64,000 nt of DNA. It comes from Paracoccaceae bacterium. Its GTDB lineage: Bacteria; Pseudomonadota; Alphaproteobacteria; Rhodobacterales; Rhodobacteraceae. The position numbers and the translations under genes are program-made. Numbering within the stretch: position 1 is the first letter of the stretch; each line of letters opens with the position of its first letter. The notes under the pieces are model-generated. The model was not told the DNA's origin. It worked only from the letters and a program-made list of their open reading frames with translations, and searched no databases. Shown piece by piece: positions 35,727 to 46,239 of the stretch. Location: the NCBI GenBank assembly GCA_003567315.1, contig PWZT01000021.1, forward strand, positions 1 through 64,000, given 5' to 3'.

Positions 35727-36392
35727 TCAGCGCCAGTCCGGCACCGACTGCACAGCGTTTATCACTGGCGCGAGATAGGCGCGCTCGAGCAAGACCAGCA
35801 TGCCCGGTCGCGCGAATTGCAACCGCACCCTGCCGCCCGTCGCGCGGTTGGAGGTGCCGATCACATCATGCGGCGCGAATTGCAGCCCGTCTATGGGCCA
35901 GTAAAGCCCCTCGGACCGCCCCGCCACTGGCGCCATCGGGAATAGCGACACCCGCGCGTCTTGGGCCATGTCGAGTTCCAGCACAGGCGGCGCGAGAAAG
36001 CAGATATCCGCCGCCGCCTTCATGATGATCCGCGCACTGCCACGGCGCGTCAGCGCACTCATCGCCGCCAATGTGTGATCCAGCCGCGCGCCATCGAAGC
36101 CTAGCGCGAGAATGAACGGGGCGCTGATACGGCTCAGACATTTATCGAAATCCGTGCTATCCTGCTCCGCAATGCGTTCAATCCGATTGCCGAGCTGGCT
36201 CTGCCAGGCCGTCTCCAGCGAATCGATATCACCGATGACCCTGTCCGGCATATGCCCCCACGCCATCAGAATATTCGCACCACCATCAGCGGCGACGAGC
36301 GTCGGGGCGTGGCTGAGGGCGATCTCGAGGTCGGGCCGGGTCAAGTCCCCCCCGCCGACCAATGTGACACCCTGGATTGATTGGACAGGCAC
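35727..36392 (-). CDS. thiN: Thiamine pyrophosphokinase
   Basis: A 221-residue enzyme that makes thiamine diphosphate from thiamine and ATP. N-terminal strand-loop VTLVGGGDL, VAADGGANIL, VIGDIDSL and the EQDSTDFDKCL motif mark the catalytic domain; LGFDGARLDHTLAAM follows, and the small C-terminal beta domain has the GTSNRATGG substrate loop. No thiamine riboswitch is visible upstream. A 14-bp perfect palindrome lies between it and the next, divergent gene. Confidence 0.92.
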   Translation of the reverse strand: MPVQSIQGVTLVGGGDLTRPDLEIALSHAPTLVAADGGANILMAWGHMPDRVIGDIDSLETAWQSQLGNRIERIAEQDSTDFDKCLSRISAPFILALGFDGARLDHTLAAMSALTRRGSARIIMKAAADICFLAPPVLELDMAQDARVSLFPMAPVAGRSEGLYWPIDGLQFAPHDVIGTSNRATGGRVRLQFARPGMLVLLERAYLAPVINAVQSVPDWR

Positions 36393-36427
36393 AGGCTTCC
36401 TTCATACATTTACAAACATGGCGATTC

Positions 36428-36441
36428 GCCACAATTGTGGC
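36428..36441. promoter_or_regulatory. Perfect 14-bp palindrome in the divergent thiN / 769-residue gene region
   Basis: GCCACAATTGTGGC is fully self-complementary. Position between two divergent starts fits an operator, but no regulator is suggested by the sequence. Confidence 0.4.
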
Positions 36442-36536
36442 CATATTCGGATCATCAAAATACCCAAGTCTGACCATGTAATCGCTCATGTCATGCGCAA
36501 TCGTACCAACAGTGAGGTAAAGAAAGCGAGCATGTA

Positions 36537-38846
36537 ATGGTTGCCCCAAACAAGATTTTGACTGTGTCTTACGGCACATTCTCCTGCACGCTGGAGGGAT
36601 TTGAAGAACCTTTTGGCACGATGCAGGCGATTGCCGAATATTTCCGGGATCTGACGGCTGAAGACCGTTATTTCGGGGCCGAGCCGCCAACGCCCGACGC
36701 AGAGATGCTGCATCGCATCGCCGAGCGCGAGATGCAGCGCCGGGTCGAGGCGCGGGTACAGGATGATGGCATCGTCCTGCGGCCGCAAGCGATTGCGGCA
36801 GAGACGAAAGACGAGCGCGGAACCGCTCCGGCACCGGCCGCGCCGGATACGCCCGAGCAGCCTGCGATCTCGGACGCGGCCGTGGAAGCGGGCGACAAAC
36901 CGGCGCTCGAGACAGACACACCCCCAGACGCAACCGCCGCGCCTGATCTTCCCGAAACCACGGCTGGAGAGGTTCAGGAAGCCGAGGCGCCGGAGCCGGA
37001 AACCTCGCAAGCGCTTGCGGAAGCTCTCTCCGAGACTGCCGAGGAACACGCTTCCGAGCATTCGGACGCGACCGCAGCCGCAGCAGGCGCACCCGCACAT
37101 TCCGAAGAGCTGAGTGAGAAACTCGCACGGATCCGGCGGGCAGTTGAGGAAAAGAACGCGACTGGCTCGAAGCTCGACATCAGCGTCGCGCCCGATCCGC
37201 AGGCCCCCGCCCTTGCTTCGGAGGAGATGGAAACCTCCGAGAGTGTCAGCGCAGATCAAGATACCCAGACTGCGGCGGAACGCGAAGAATCGCTGATCGA
37301 ACGCCTGTTTTTGACCGAGCGCTTGGAACCGGAAACACAAGAGCAACCCGAGACCTCCACATCCCCTGACGAACACACAGACGCGCCAGCCGCACAAGAC
37401 CTAGACGACGACTCGGAGGCAGAGTCCGACTCGGCCCTCGATACACATTTCGAGCGTGCAGGGTATGATGATTTCGATGCCGATCTCAACGACGATCTGG
37501 AGCCCGAGGATATCGCAGAAACCCCCGCGCCGCTTGCGGTGGCGGAAGCCGACGGGACCGACACTGATTTGCAATCCGACATGGAGCCGGCCACTGCCCA
37601 TCCTGTCTCGGGGGCGGACGACCAGGACTTCGAGCGGGACCTGGCCGACCTTCTGGAAGCGGAAGGCGCGCAGATTTCGGAGCCCGCACAGGACAAGACT
37701 GCGGAAGACACAGATGACACGACGATCTCGCCAAAGGACATCAGGTCGCATATCCGTAGTCTGATCGGTGACTCCGGCCTCGATGAAGGTGACGAAACGG
37801 CGCTTGTCGAGGAGCTTGCAGATATCGAACAGCAAGCCGCGCAACGCCGCAGTCCGAAAGAGCGTGTGCAATTCGACGCAATCATGGATAACACGGACGA
37901 AGCGGCCGAACGTCTGCTCGCGACCGCGAAAACCGAGCTTCATCAGGCCGATTCGCAGCGCCGCAGAGAAACCTTCGAGCATATGCGTGTTGCTGCCGAT
38001 GCCACACGCGCCGAAGAGGAAGCGACCGGCCCACGCCGCGCCGATATCGAGCAGGAGCGCGAGATTGCGCGGTATCGGCAGGATATGGACCTGGCCGAGC
38101 CGCTGCGTTCCGAAAGAACGGTTCCGTCACAGACGCGCGAAGACGCGCCTGACGCGCGCATCGAGGATGACCATCTTTCGAAAGCGCCACCTGCACCGGC
38201 GACGCCTGCGCAGATTGATCGCGCAGAGCCAGAGCTCGAGAAGTCGCTGGAGGCACCGGAACCCGAACAGGTTGCCGCGCAAGCTGAGCCGGAAAACCGC
38301 GCAGAGCGTGGACCCGTGAAACCGCAGCGTCCCGTCTTGCGGCGTCCCGCAGGGCTGGGACGGACAACGCGCCCCAATTCCGAAAGCACACGCGCCCCGC
38401 TGGTTCTGGTATCCGAACAGCGCATCGACGCGCCCAAGGACAGTGCGAAGCCCGCACGGCCCGTGCGCCCCCGCCGGGTTTCGCGTGACACCGTGGGGAC
38501 GGTCGGACTGGAAAAACCCAATGCCTCTTCGGCACTGGCGGAAAAGGACATGCAATCCTTCAAGGATTTCGCGGATCAGGTCGATGCATGGCTGCTGGAT
38601 GAACAGATCGAGGCGGCAGCCGCTTTTTCCACGCATTTCAAGGGCCAGAACGAGTTTTCGCGCATGGAACTGATGAGCTATGTGATGGCGTACAACAAGG
38701 GCAAGGAAGTCAGCCGCGATGACATGCTGCGCGGGTTCGGCACGCTCCTGCGCGAAGGGCGGTTGCAGCGCAGCGAAGGCGGCGCATTCCGGCTCTCATC
38801 TGCCTCGGAGTTTGACGAGCCCGCCCGCCTGATGGCAGCAAGCTGA
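36537..38846 (+). CDS. Large acidic, mostly disordered protein of unknown function
   Basis: A 769-residue protein that I do not recognise. It has three parts: an ordered N-terminus (1-75; [20 protein letters not shown] and [19 protein letters not shown]), a long low-complexity middle (about 80-650) very rich in Glu, Asp, Ala, Pro and Thr with almost no hydrophobic runs, and an ordered C-terminus (about 670-769; [40 protein letters not shown] and [17 protein letters not shown]). No signal peptide or membrane segment is seen. It is transcribed alone and ends at a strong terminator. Confidence 0.75.
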   Translation: MVAPNKILTVSYGTFSCTLEGFEEPFGTMQAIAEYFRDLTAEDRYFGAEPPTPDAEMLHRIAEREMQRRVEARVQDDGIVLRPQAIAAETKDERGTAPAPAAPDTPEQPAISDAAVEAGDKPALETDTPPDATAAPDLPETTAGEVQEAEAPEPETSQALAEALSETAEEHASEHSDATAAAAGAPAHSEELSEKLARIRRAVEEKNATGSKLDISVAPDPQAPALASEEMETSESVSADQDTQTAAEREESLIERLFLTERLEPETQEQPETSTSPDEHTDAPAAQDLDDDSEAESDSALDTHFERAGYDDFDADLNDDLEPEDIAETPAPLAVAEADGTDTDLQSDMEPATAHPVSGADDQDFERDLADLLEAEGAQISEPAQDKTAEDTDDTTISPKDIRSHIRSLIGDSGLDEGDETALVEELADIEQQAAQRRSPKERVQFDAIMDNTDEAAERLLATAKTELHQADSQRRRETFEHMRVAADATRAEEEATGPRRADIEQEREIARYRQDMDLAEPLRSERTVPSQTREDAPDARIEDDHLSKAPPAPATPAQIDRAEPELEKSLEAPEPEQVAAQAEPENRAERGPVKPQRPVLRRPAGLGRTTRPNSESTRAPLVLVSEQRIDAPKDSAKPARPVRPRRVSRDTVGTVGLEKPNASSALAEKDMQSFKDFADQVDAWLLDEQIEAAAAFSTHFKGQNEFSRMELMSYVMAYNKGKEVSRDDMLRGFGTLLREGRLQRSEGGAFRLSSASEFDEPARLMAAS

Positions 38847-38864
38847 CATAAACGGACCAGACAG

Positions 38865-38898
38865 AAAACGGCCCCGGATATGATCCGGGGCCGTTTTT
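38865..38898. terminator. Bidirectional terminator between the 769-residue gene and infB
   Basis: A 12-bp perfect stem (38868-38879 with 38883-38894) with a 3-base loop, flanked by AAAA on one side and TTTTT on the other, so it works for both convergent genes. Its 23-base core matches the clpB terminator at 21 positions. Confidence 0.9.
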
Positions 38899-38914
38899 CG
38901 TCAGTGCTGCAGGG

Positions 38915-41398
38915 TCAGGTCAGGCTGCGTTCGACTTCCTCGCGCTCGAAGATCTCGATCACATCGCCCTGGCGAATATCGTCATAATTCTCGAAGGCCA
39001 TCCCGCATTCCTGCCCGGACTGCACCTCCTTGACCTCATCCTTGAAGCGTTTGAGCGTCTTGAGCGTACCTTCATGGATCACCACATTGTCCCGCAGCAG
39101 ACGCACACCAGCCGAGCGCCGCGCCACACCTTCGGTGACCAGACAGCCCGCGACCTTTCCCACGCCCGAGACCTTGAAGACCTCGCGAATCTCGGCGTAG
39201 CCGATGAAATTCTCGCGCACTTCGGCCGAAAGCAGACCCGAGGCCGCCGCCTTGATGTCATCGACCAGGTCATAGATGATCGAGTAATAGCGCAGCTCGA
39301 CCCCTTTCTGATTGGCGGAATTGCGGGCCGAGGCATTGGCGCGAACATTGAAGCCGATGATCGGCGCGCCCGAGGCTTCGGCGAGGCCCACATCCGTATC
39401 CGTGATCGCGCCCACACCGTAATGCAGCACACGCACGCGGACTTCCTCATTACCGATTTTCTCCAGCGCTTGCACGATCGCCTCGGCAGAGCCCTGCACA
39501 TCGGCCTTCACCAGCACCGGCAGTTCGGCCACATCCTGATCGGCTTTGGCCTTCGCCATGAGCTGCTCAAGCGTCGTTGCCGCCCCGGCAGCCGCGCGCT
39601 TGTCCTTCGCGGCCTGCTGGCGGTATTCCGCGATCTCGCGCGCCTGTGCTTCGGTGTCCACGACATTGAGCACATCGCCAGCTTCGGGCGTGCCATTGAG
39701 GCCCAGCACCTCGACCGGCACGGATGGCCCGGCTTCCTTCACACGCTCGCCCTTGTCATTGACCAGCGCGCGGACCTTGCCCCATTGCTCGCCCACGACG
39801 AAGATATCACCCTGGCGCAATGTGCCCGATTGCACCAGAACAGTGGCAACCGGCCCGCGGCCGACATCGAGCTGCGCCTCGATCACGGCCCCCATCGCGG
39901 AACGATCCGGGTTGGCCTTCAACTCGAGGATCTCCGCCTGCAGCGCAATCGCTTCAAGCAGTTCGTCCAGCCCCGCGCCGCTCAGCGCCGAGACCTCGAC
40001 ATCCTGAACATCGCCCGACATCGCTTCGACCACGACCTCGTGCTGCAGCAATTCCGTGCGAACCTTGTTTGGGTCGGCAGAGGGCTTGTCGCATTTGTTG
40101 ATCGCCACGATCATCGGCACCTTGGCGGCCTTGGCGTGGTTGATCGCCTCGATGGTCTGCGGCATGACCGAATCATCCGCCGCCACGACCAGCACGACGA
40201 TGTCCGTCACATTGGCCCCGCGCGCGCGCATGCTGGTGAAGGCCGCGTGACCCGGCGTGTCGAGGAAGCTCAGCACCGCGCCGCCCTCGGTCGTGACCTG
40301 ATAGGCACCGATATGCTGCGTGATCCCGCCCGCTTCGCCCGAGACGACGCTGGTCTTGCGGATTGCATCCAGCAATGAGGTCTTGCCGTGATCGACATGG
40401 CCCATGATTGTGATGATCGGCGGGCGCGACTGGAGGTCTTCTTCCTTGTCCTCGACCTGATCGAGCACCTGCTCGACATCGGCATCAGAGACGCGCACGA
40501 CCTTATGGCCAAATTCATCAATGACCAGTTCGGCCGTATCGGCATCGATGGTCTGATTCATGGTGGCCATGACGCCCATCTTCATCAGCGCCTTGACCAC
40601 ATCGGCCACGCGCTCGGCCATGCGGTTGGCAAGCTCCTGCACCACGATGGTTTCGGGCAGTTGCACCTCGCGCACGACTTTCTCGCGCGACTGGCTCTGG
40701 CCCATCGCCTTCTGACGTGCGCGCTCCTGCTTGCGCTTCATCGCCGCCAGCGAGCGCTGACGCCCGCCTTCCCCGGCCAGAGCATCCTTCAGCGTCAACT
40801 TGCCCGAACGACGCCCACGGCCATCATCGACACGCGGTTTGGCGCTCTTGTCACGATCTTCACCCCCGCGCTTGCTGCTTTTACGCGGCTCGGGCGCGGC
40901 TGTCGGGCGCGCACGCTCGGAAAGCGGCGCCTCAACTGCGGGCTTCGTCTCCGGCTTGGCAGACGCCGCTTCGGCCGCGGCCTTGGCGCGGGCTTCTTCC
41001 TCTTCCTTGGCACGCAGCGCAGCCTCGCGCTCGCGCTCTTCGCGCTCGCGGGCCTCGGCTTCTTCGCGGCGACGCTGGCGCTCTTCCTCGCGCGCCTGCT
41101 CCTCGGCCGCGCGGGCTTCGGCTTCCTCGGACTCGCGCGCTTTCGCGGCGGCAAGAGCCTTCAGACGACGCTCCATCTCGGCTTCCGAGATCCCGGCGGG
41201 GCGACGCGCAGGGTCGGATTTCGTCGCCGGTTTGCCACCCGCAGCCTGCGCTTGCTGTGTCCCCGGTTTGGGAACGACCACGCGCTTGCGCTTTTTCTCG
41301 ACCACCACCGACTTGGTCCGGCCATGGCTGAAGCTCTGCTTCACATGGCCGCCCTTGCCGCCCAGTCCGAGTGTTTTCTTTCCGTCTGTATCGCTCAT
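38915..41398 (-). CDS. infB: Translation initiation factor IF-2
   Basis: An 827-residue GTPase that brings initiator tRNA to the 30S subunit. The N-terminal 150 residues are a charged coiled stretch of E, R, A and K, common in alphaproteobacterial IF-2. The GTPase domain has [14 protein letters not shown] (near 332), DTPGHAAF and NKCDKP, followed by the C1/C2 domains ending in the fMet-tRNA-binding part ([16 protein letters not shown]). It is the last gene of the rimP-nusA-ylxR-infB operon; its start overlaps ylxR by four bases. Confidence 0.97.
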   Translation of the reverse strand: MSDTDGKKTLGLGGKGGHVKQSFSHGRTKSVVVEKKRKRVVVPKPGTQQAQAAGGKPATKSDPARRPAGISEAEMERRLKALAAAKARESEEAEARAAEEQAREEERQRRREEAEAREREEREREAALRAKEEEEARAKAAAEAASAKPETKPAVEAPLSERARPTAAPEPRKSSKRGGEDRDKSAKPRVDDGRGRRSGKLTLKDALAGEGGRQRSLAAMKRKQERARQKAMGQSQSREKVVREVQLPETIVVQELANRMAERVADVVKALMKMGVMATMNQTIDADTAELVIDEFGHKVVRVSDADVEQVLDQVEDKEEDLQSRPPIITIMGHVDHGKTSLLDAIRKTSVVSGEAGGITQHIGAYQVTTEGGAVLSFLDTPGHAAFTSMRARGANVTDIVVLVVAADDSVMPQTIEAINHAKAAKVPMIVAINKCDKPSADPNKVRTELLQHEVVVEAMSGDVQDVEVSALSGAGLDELLEAIALQAEILELKANPDRSAMGAVIEAQLDVGRGPVATVLVQSGTLRQGDIFVVGEQWGKVRALVNDKGERVKEAGPSVPVEVLGLNGTPEAGDVLNVVDTEAQAREIAEYRQQAAKDKRAAAGAATTLEQLMAKAKADQDVAELPVLVKADVQGSAEAIVQALEKIGNEEVRVRVLHYGVGAITDTDVGLAEASGAPIIGFNVRANASARNSANQKGVELRYYSIIYDLVDDIKAAASGLLSAEVRENFIGYAEIREVFKVSGVGKVAGCLVTEGVARRSAGVRLLRDNVVIHEGTLKTLKRFKDEVKEVQSGQECGMAFENYDDIRQGDVIEIFEREEVERSLT

Positions 41399-42027
41399 GC
41401 GTCCGTCTTGTCCTCTCCGGCGGCATATCCGCCGATGCTCTCGCGCAAACCTTGCAGTCTTGCGGCTTCCTCTACAACAGCTTGACTGAGTCCACCAGCA
41501 CGAAGCGCGGCATGTATCACATGTTCGCGCCCAAAAGCCAAACCCAATTCCCGCGCGCTCAGCCAGCCGATATGGCTCTCCGGCCCAGCGGGCGGGCGCA
41601 ATTTCGTCTTGCCCCGCGCAGACCCGTCATGCGCCTGCAGCAGCACTGCCATCTCGCCGCGCAGGGCCAAGTCGCGGCATTTCTCGAAGCCCGCCACCGC
41701 CTGCCCGCTTTTCCGCGCGAGCGAGATCAACTCGATGACCCGCTTTACAAGTAGCTTCTCGAGCAGATCCGCAAGACCTTCCGGGATCACAACCTGTTGC
41801 CGGGCTGCGCGGGCGAAGAGTTTCTTGCGTTCCGCTGTCTCCAGCGCCGCGCGGTCAGCGCTGACCCAGATGCCGCGGCCGGGCAGCCGCCCGGTCACAT
41901 CGGGCACGATCTGCGCCTCCGGCCCGACCACGAAGCGGATCAGCCCGGAGGCAGGCGCGGACTGTCCCGACACGATACAGCGCCGCTCTGGCCCGTCTCT
42001 GGCGTCTTTTCTGCCACCGCGTGCCAT
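41395..42027 (-). CDS. ylxR: YlxR-type RNA-binding protein (DUF448) with an L7Ae-like C-terminal half
   Basis: A 210-residue protein with the YlxR fold at the N-terminus (about 1-90; [25 protein letters not shown]) and a second half (about 100-200; [17 protein letters not shown]) resembling L7Ae/L30e-type RNA-binding domains. Both parts are expected to bind RNA; YlxR proteins have been linked to translation and RNase P, but the role is not settled. It lies between nusA and infB, as in most bacteria. The two-domain form is usual in alphaproteobacteria. Confidence 0.88.
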   Translation of the reverse strand: MARGGRKDARDGPERRCIVSGQSAPASGLIRFVVGPEAQIVPDVTGRLPGRGIWVSADRAALETAERKKLFARAARQQVVIPEGLADLLEKLLVKRVIELISLARKSGQAVAGFEKCRDLALRGEMAVLLQAHDGSARGKTKLRPPAGPESHIGWLSARELGLAFGREHVIHAALRAGGLSQAVVEEAARLQGLRESIGGYAAGEDKTDA

Positions 42028-42044
42028 GCATGCCCCCGAAACGC

Positions 42045-43667
42045 TCAGTGCGTCGCCTCTTCTTCCGGCTCCGCGACCTCTTCTTCGTCCTCGACCTTCG
42101 GCTCCAGCTCGCTCGGATCGACCCAGCCCAGCATGACCCGCGCGGTCATCACCAGATGCTGCGCCTCCTCGAGGCTCATGTCAAAGGCTTCGAGCAGCCC
42201 GTCATCCTTCACGCGCTCGCCATCCACAGTCGTCCAGCCCCCGGCCAGCTCCCAGTCGGCGCAGGTCGCGAAATCCTCAAGCGTCTTGATGCCATCCTTC
42301 GCCAGCGCCTCCACCATCTGCGGTGTAAGCCCCTCGAAACCGATCAGGCTGTCCTCGGCGCCCATCGCCCGCGCGTTCTCCAGCGCGGCGGCGGCTTGCG
42401 CTTCCAGCTTCTCGCGGGCGCGCGCCTGTAGTTCAGCGGCGGTTTCCTCGTCGAAGCCGTCGATGGCCAGCAACTCATCCGCATCGACATAGCCGACTTC
42501 CTCGAGCGAGGTGAACTCCTCGGCGACCAGAAGCTGCGCCATCATCTCGTCGATATCGAGCTCATCCATGAAGAGCTTGGTGCGCTCGGCGAATTCGGCC
42601 TGACGACGCTCCGATTCGTCCGATTCGGTCAGGATGTCGATATCGAGCCCGGTGAGCTGACTGGCGAGCCGCACATTCTGCCCGCGCCGCCCGATGGCCA
42701 GCGAGAGTTGCTCATCCGGCACCACGACCTCGATCTTGCCCGCTTCCTCATCGATCACGACCTTGCTGACCTCGGCGGGTTGCAGGGCGTTCACAAGGAA
42801 GGTGGCCTGATCCTCGGTCCAGGGGATGATGTCGATCTTCTCACCCTGCAACTCGTTGACCACGGCCTGCACGCGGCTGCCGCGCATACCCACACAGGCG
42901 CCGACCGGATCGATCGAATTGTCATAGGAGATCACGCCGATCTTGGCCCGCGAGCCGGGGTCGCGGGCGACGGCCTTGATCTCGATGATGCCGTCATAAA
43001 TCTCGGGCACTTCCATCTTGAAAAGCTCGGCCATGAATTCCGGCGCAGTGCGCGACAGGAAGATCTGCGGCCCGCGTGCTTCGCGGCGCACATCCTTGAC
43101 ATAGCAGCGGATGCGGTCGCCATTACGGTAGCTCTCGCGCCCGATCTTCTCGTTGCGGCGCAGCACAGCCTCGCCCCGGCCGATATCGATGACCAGATTG
43201 CCGTATTCCTCACGCTTGACCACACCGTTGAGGATCGTGCCCGCGCGATCCTTGAATTCCTCATATTGCCGGTCACGCTCGGCCTCGCGCACGCGTTGCA
43301 GGATCACCTGCTTGGCCGATTGCGCGGCGATCCGGCCCAACTCCACCGGCGGCACCTGATCGACGATCTCGTCACCGATCTGCGGGTCATCGAGATAGGG
43401 CGCGGCCTGCTTGACGGTGAGTTCCGCATGGTGATTTTCCAGCTCTTCATCAGCCACGACAGTCCGCACGCGGCTGAAGGTCGCCACGCCGGTCTTGCGG
43501 TCGATGCTGACGCGGATATCCATATCGGCGCCGTAGCGCGACTTGGCGGCGCGCGCGAGGCTGTCTTCCATCGCCTGAATGACCAGCTCGGGGTCAATCA
43601 TCTTCTCGCGGGCAACAGCCTCGGCGGTTTGCAACAGTTCAAGCTGGTTGGCAGAGGTAATCGCCAT
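42045..43667 (-). CDS. nusA: Transcription termination/antitermination factor NusA
   Basis: A 540-residue factor binding RNA polymerase and nascent RNA. An N-terminal domain (1-130) is followed by S1 (about 135-200), two KH domains (about 205-345; [29 protein letters not shown]) and C-terminal acidic repeats of helix-hairpin-helix type ([17 protein letters not shown]). The very acidic tail is typical. Five bases separate it from rimP. Confidence 0.97.
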   Translation of the reverse strand: MAITSANQLELLQTAEAVAREKMIDPELVIQAMEDSLARAAKSRYGADMDIRVSIDRKTGVATFSRVRTVVADEELENHHAELTVKQAAPYLDDPQIGDEIVDQVPPVELGRIAAQSAKQVILQRVREAERDRQYEEFKDRAGTILNGVVKREEYGNLVIDIGRGEAVLRRNEKIGRESYRNGDRIRCYVKDVRREARGPQIFLSRTAPEFMAELFKMEVPEIYDGIIEIKAVARDPGSRAKIGVISYDNSIDPVGACVGMRGSRVQAVVNELQGEKIDIIPWTEDQATFLVNALQPAEVSKVVIDEEAGKIEVVVPDEQLSLAIGRRGQNVRLASQLTGLDIDILTESDESERRQAEFAERTKLFMDELDIDEMMAQLLVAEEFTSLEEVGYVDADELLAIDGFDEETAAELQARAREKLEAQAAAALENARAMGAEDSLIGFEGLTPQMVEALAKDGIKTLEDFATCADWELAGGWTTVDGERVKDDGLLEAFDMSLEEAQHLVMTARVMLGWVDPSELEPKVEDEEEVAEPEEEATH

Positions 43668-43672
43668 CTCTC

Positions 43673-44272
43673 TCAGTCCTCCTGATGGGTCGCGTCTCCC
43701 GCACCCGCTTCGGTTTCGATCTCGTCAAACTGGCTTTCATCAATCGCGCCACTGGCCTTGCGGGCGCGCAGCATTTCGGCGATCAACTCGTCGGTCAGCA
43801 CCAGTTTCGCATCCGAGAGCCAGTCGAATTGCAGCCCGATTGTCACCGGCGCGCCATTCTCCTCGATCTCGATGAGCACTTCATCACCCTCGACGCCCAT
43901 GAGCACGCCCTTGAACCGCCGCCGCCCGTCGATCAATTCGCTGGTCTCGACGCGGGCCTCATAGCCCTCCCATTGCGCGAAATCCTTCAGCCGCGTCAGC
44001 GGGCGGTCGATGCCGGGGCTGGACACTTCCAGCGTGTAGGCATCCTCCAGCGGATCCTCGACATCGAGCACAGCCGACACAGACGTCGAGATGTCGGCAC
44101 AATCATCGACCTCGATACCGCCCTCGGGCTTGTCGGCCATGATCTGCAGCGTGCGGGTCTTGCCCGACATCACCCGCAGGCGCACCAGTTCGAACCCCAG
44201 CCCCTCGATCACGGGCGTGACGATCTGGGCAAGGCGCTGGTCGATGGATGTCTTGGCGATCAGATCGCTCAT
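43673..44272 (-). CDS. rimP: Ribosome maturation factor RimP
   Basis: A 199-residue protein for 30S subunit assembly. GFELVRLRV, the acidic [19 protein letters not shown] and [12 protein letters not shown] are the family motifs. The ATG at 44272 (MSDLIAKTS) is chosen over one eight codons upstream. It heads the rimP-nusA-ylxR-infB operon; the region before it also carries the terminator of the upstream gene. Confidence 0.95.
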   Translation of the reverse strand: MSDLIAKTSIDQRLAQIVTPVIEGLGFELVRLRVMSGKTRTLQIMADKPEGGIEVDDCADISTSVSAVLDVEDPLEDAYTLEVSSPGIDRPLTRLKDFAQWEGYEARVETSELIDGRRRFKGVLMGVEGDEVLIEIEENGAPVTIGLQFDWLSDAKLVLTDELIAEMLRARKASGAIDESQFDEIETEAGAGDATHQED

Positions 44273-44292
44273 TCCTGCCCCCCTTCGGGCAA

Positions 44293-44319
44293 ACAAAAAA
44301 ACGGGCCACGCGGCCCGTT
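44293..44319 (-). terminator. Terminator of the proline iminopeptidase gene
   Basis: On the - strand ACGGGCC / GGCCCGT with a 4-base loop runs into TTTTTTTG. It separates pip from the rimP operon 20 bases further on. Confidence 0.85.
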
Positions 44320-44404
44320 GAATTTTCCGGTGGAACCTGCCGGGCAGGTGCCGCTATTGGCGTGCATATAGGGAGTCGCAAAGCGGATTGCAAGCGTGCT
44401 GTGA

Positions 44405-45397
44405 TCAGAGCCGCAAACGATGCCCCTCATGGCGCAGATGGTTCATCACACGCAAGAGTTCCGCGCTGATTCCGGGTTCGGACAGCGCATGCCCGGCCAC
44501 GGGCACCATCTCCAGCCGCGAGCGACCCCAGGCCGTATGCAGCCCCCAGGCAGTATGCGGCGGGCAGATCATGTCATAGCGGCCCTGAACGATGGTGCCG
44601 GGCACGTCCTGCATCTGCCCCAGACCACGCATCAGCGCGCCATCTTCGCCCAGAAAACAGCCATTGGCGAAATAGTGATTCTCCAGCCGGGCGAAGGCGC
44701 GGGCGTAATCGGAGGGCGCGTCGCCCATCCCGAGCCCGCGCGTCTCGATCGAGGCGAGCGCGTTTTCCCACCGCGTCCAGCTTCGCGCGAAGCGGTTTTC
44801 CTCATGCATGTCGCCGCTGAAAAGCCGCTTGGCATAGGCGGCGATCATGTCGTGTTGTTCATCCGCCGGAATGGGACGGGTGAACTGCGCCCAAAGCTCG
44901 GGGAAGAATCGCGCCGCACCTCCGCCATAGAACCATTTCAGCTCGGACTGCGTGCCCATGAACACGCCGCGCAGGATCAGATAGGCCGCGCGGTCGGGAT
45001 GGGCCTGCGCATAGGCGAGCGCCAGCGTGGCGCCCCAGCTTCCGCCGAACACCATCCAGCGCGGGATCTCCAGCGTCTCGCGGATCAGCTCGATATCGGC
45101 AATCAGATGCTGCGTGGTGTTGGCCGTGACCGAGGCCGCCGGTTTCGACCGCCCGCAACCACGCTGATCGAACAGGATGACGCGATAGGTTTCAGGATCG
45201 AAGAAGCGCCGCATCGTCGGGCTGCACCCGCCGCCCGGGCCGCCATGCAGCACCACGACCGGGATGCCCTTGGGGTGGCCCGATTGTTCCACATAAACCT
45301 TGTGCCCGTCCCCAACCTCCAGAAGGCGCTGGTCGAACGGGTCGGAGATCGGGTAAAGACCCGATCCCGTGCTGTCATGTCCTGCAGACTTGTCCAT
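44405..45397 (-). CDS. pip: Proline iminopeptidase
   Basis: A 330-residue alpha/beta hydrolase that removes N-terminal proline from peptides. The oxyanion motif HGGPGGG is at 51-57, nucleophile S120 in GGSWGATLAL, the acid in GRYDMICPP and the histidine in VAGHALSE near the end. A short tandem repeat, LHTAWG preceded by HTAWG, is seen near residue 290. The start MDKSAGHD at 45397 fits the family; 54 earlier codons run across the ubiG promoter region. Divergent from ubiG by 66 bases. Confidence 0.94.
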   Translation of the reverse strand: MDKSAGHDSTGSGLYPISDPFDQRLLEVGDGHKVYVEQSGHPKGIPVVVLHGGPGGGCSPTMRRFFDPETYRVILFDQRGCGRSKPAASVTANTTQHLIADIELIRETLEIPRWMVFGGSWGATLALAYAQAHPDRAAYLILRGVFMGTQSELKWFYGGGAARFFPELWAQFTRPIPADEQHDMIAAYAKRLFSGDMHEENRFARSWTRWENALASIETRGLGMGDAPSDYARAFARLENHYFANGCFLGEDGALMRGLGQMQDVPGTIVQGRYDMICPPHTAWGLHTAWGRSRLEMVPVAGHALSEPGISAELLRVMNHLRHEGHRLRL

Positions 45398-45463
45398 CGA
45401 CTGCACTATATAGCGAGTTGAGCGGCCCTTCCATGGGCAAGTCATCAAAAAGCTGGAGGAAAC

Positions 45464-46201
45464 ATGAGCCTGTCCACGATCGACCCGAGCGAGATAGAGA
45501 AATTCGAGGCCATGGCCGCCGAATGGTGGGATCCGAATGGCAAGTTCAAGCCGCTGCATATGCTCAACCCGTGCCGACTCGATTACATCACGCAGCAGAT
45601 CGCGGCAGAGTTCGACCGCGACCTGACGCAGCCGCAGCCTTTCGCGGGGCTCAGGCTTCTCGATATCGGTTGCGGCGGCGGGCTGTTATGCGAGCCGATG
45701 GCGCGGCTCGGGGCCGAAGTGGTGGGCGCGGACGCTGCCGCGCGCAACATCCCAGTGGCGGAGTTGCATGCGAAGGAAGAAGGGCTCGAGATCGAGTATC
45801 GCCACACAACAGCCGAGGATATGGCGGCCGCAGGCGAGCAATTCGATGTGGTGCTGAACATGGAAGTGGTCGAGCATGTGGCCGATCCGCTGGCCTATCT
45901 GACCGCCTGTCAGCAGCTTCTCAAACCGGGCGGGCTTATGATCTGCTCGACCATCAACCGCAATCCGAAAAGCTATGTCATGGCGATCATCGGGGCCGAA
46001 TATGTCATGCGCTGGCTGCCCAAGGGGACGCATGAATGGTCGAAATTCATCACCCCGGACGAGCTTTACGACTTCCTGCGCGAGGCCGGGCTGGAGCCTG
46101 TGGACCGCAAGGGCTTCGTGTTCAACAAGATCACATGGAGCTGGTCGCTCTCGGCGCGGGATTTGTCGGTGAATTACGTCACCGCATCCGTCAAGAAATG
46201 A
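45464..46201 (+). CDS. ubiG: Ubiquinone biosynthesis O-methyltransferase UbiG
   Basis: A 245-residue SAM-dependent enzyme for both O-methylation steps of ubiquinone synthesis. Motifs: [16 protein letters not shown] near the N-terminus, SAM site [14 protein letters not shown] (about 65-78), and [20 protein letters not shown] precedes ATG 45464. It converges on uppP with a copy of a dispersed motif in the gap. Confidence 0.96.
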   Translation: MSLSTIDPSEIEKFEAMAAEWWDPNGKFKPLHMLNPCRLDYITQQIAAEFDRDLTQPQPFAGLRLLDIGCGGGLLCEPMARLGAEVVGADAAARNIPVAELHAKEEGLEIEYRHTTAEDMAAAGEQFDVVLNMEVVEHVADPLAYLTACQQLLKPGGLMICSTINRNPKSYVMAIIGAEYVMRWLPKGTHEWSKFITPDELYDFLREAGLEPVDRKGFVFNKITWSWSLSARDLSVNYVTASVKK

Positions 46202-46216
46202 CGCCGCCGGAGCATT

Positions 46217-46238
46217 GAGTATTTTTGGCAAGATGAAG
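46217..46238 (+). repeat. 22-bp dispersed motif, copy 1
   Basis: GAGTATTTTTGGCAAGATGA plus two bases, lying 15 bases after the ubiG stop and touching the uppP stop. It matches the copy beside leuC at 18 of 22 positions. Confidence 0.55.
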
Positions 46239-46239
46239 C

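Noticed and set aside
35727-36536. Thiamine (TPP) riboswitch upstream of thiN
   Set aside because: The CUGAGA and related conserved TPP motifs are not visible in the gap.
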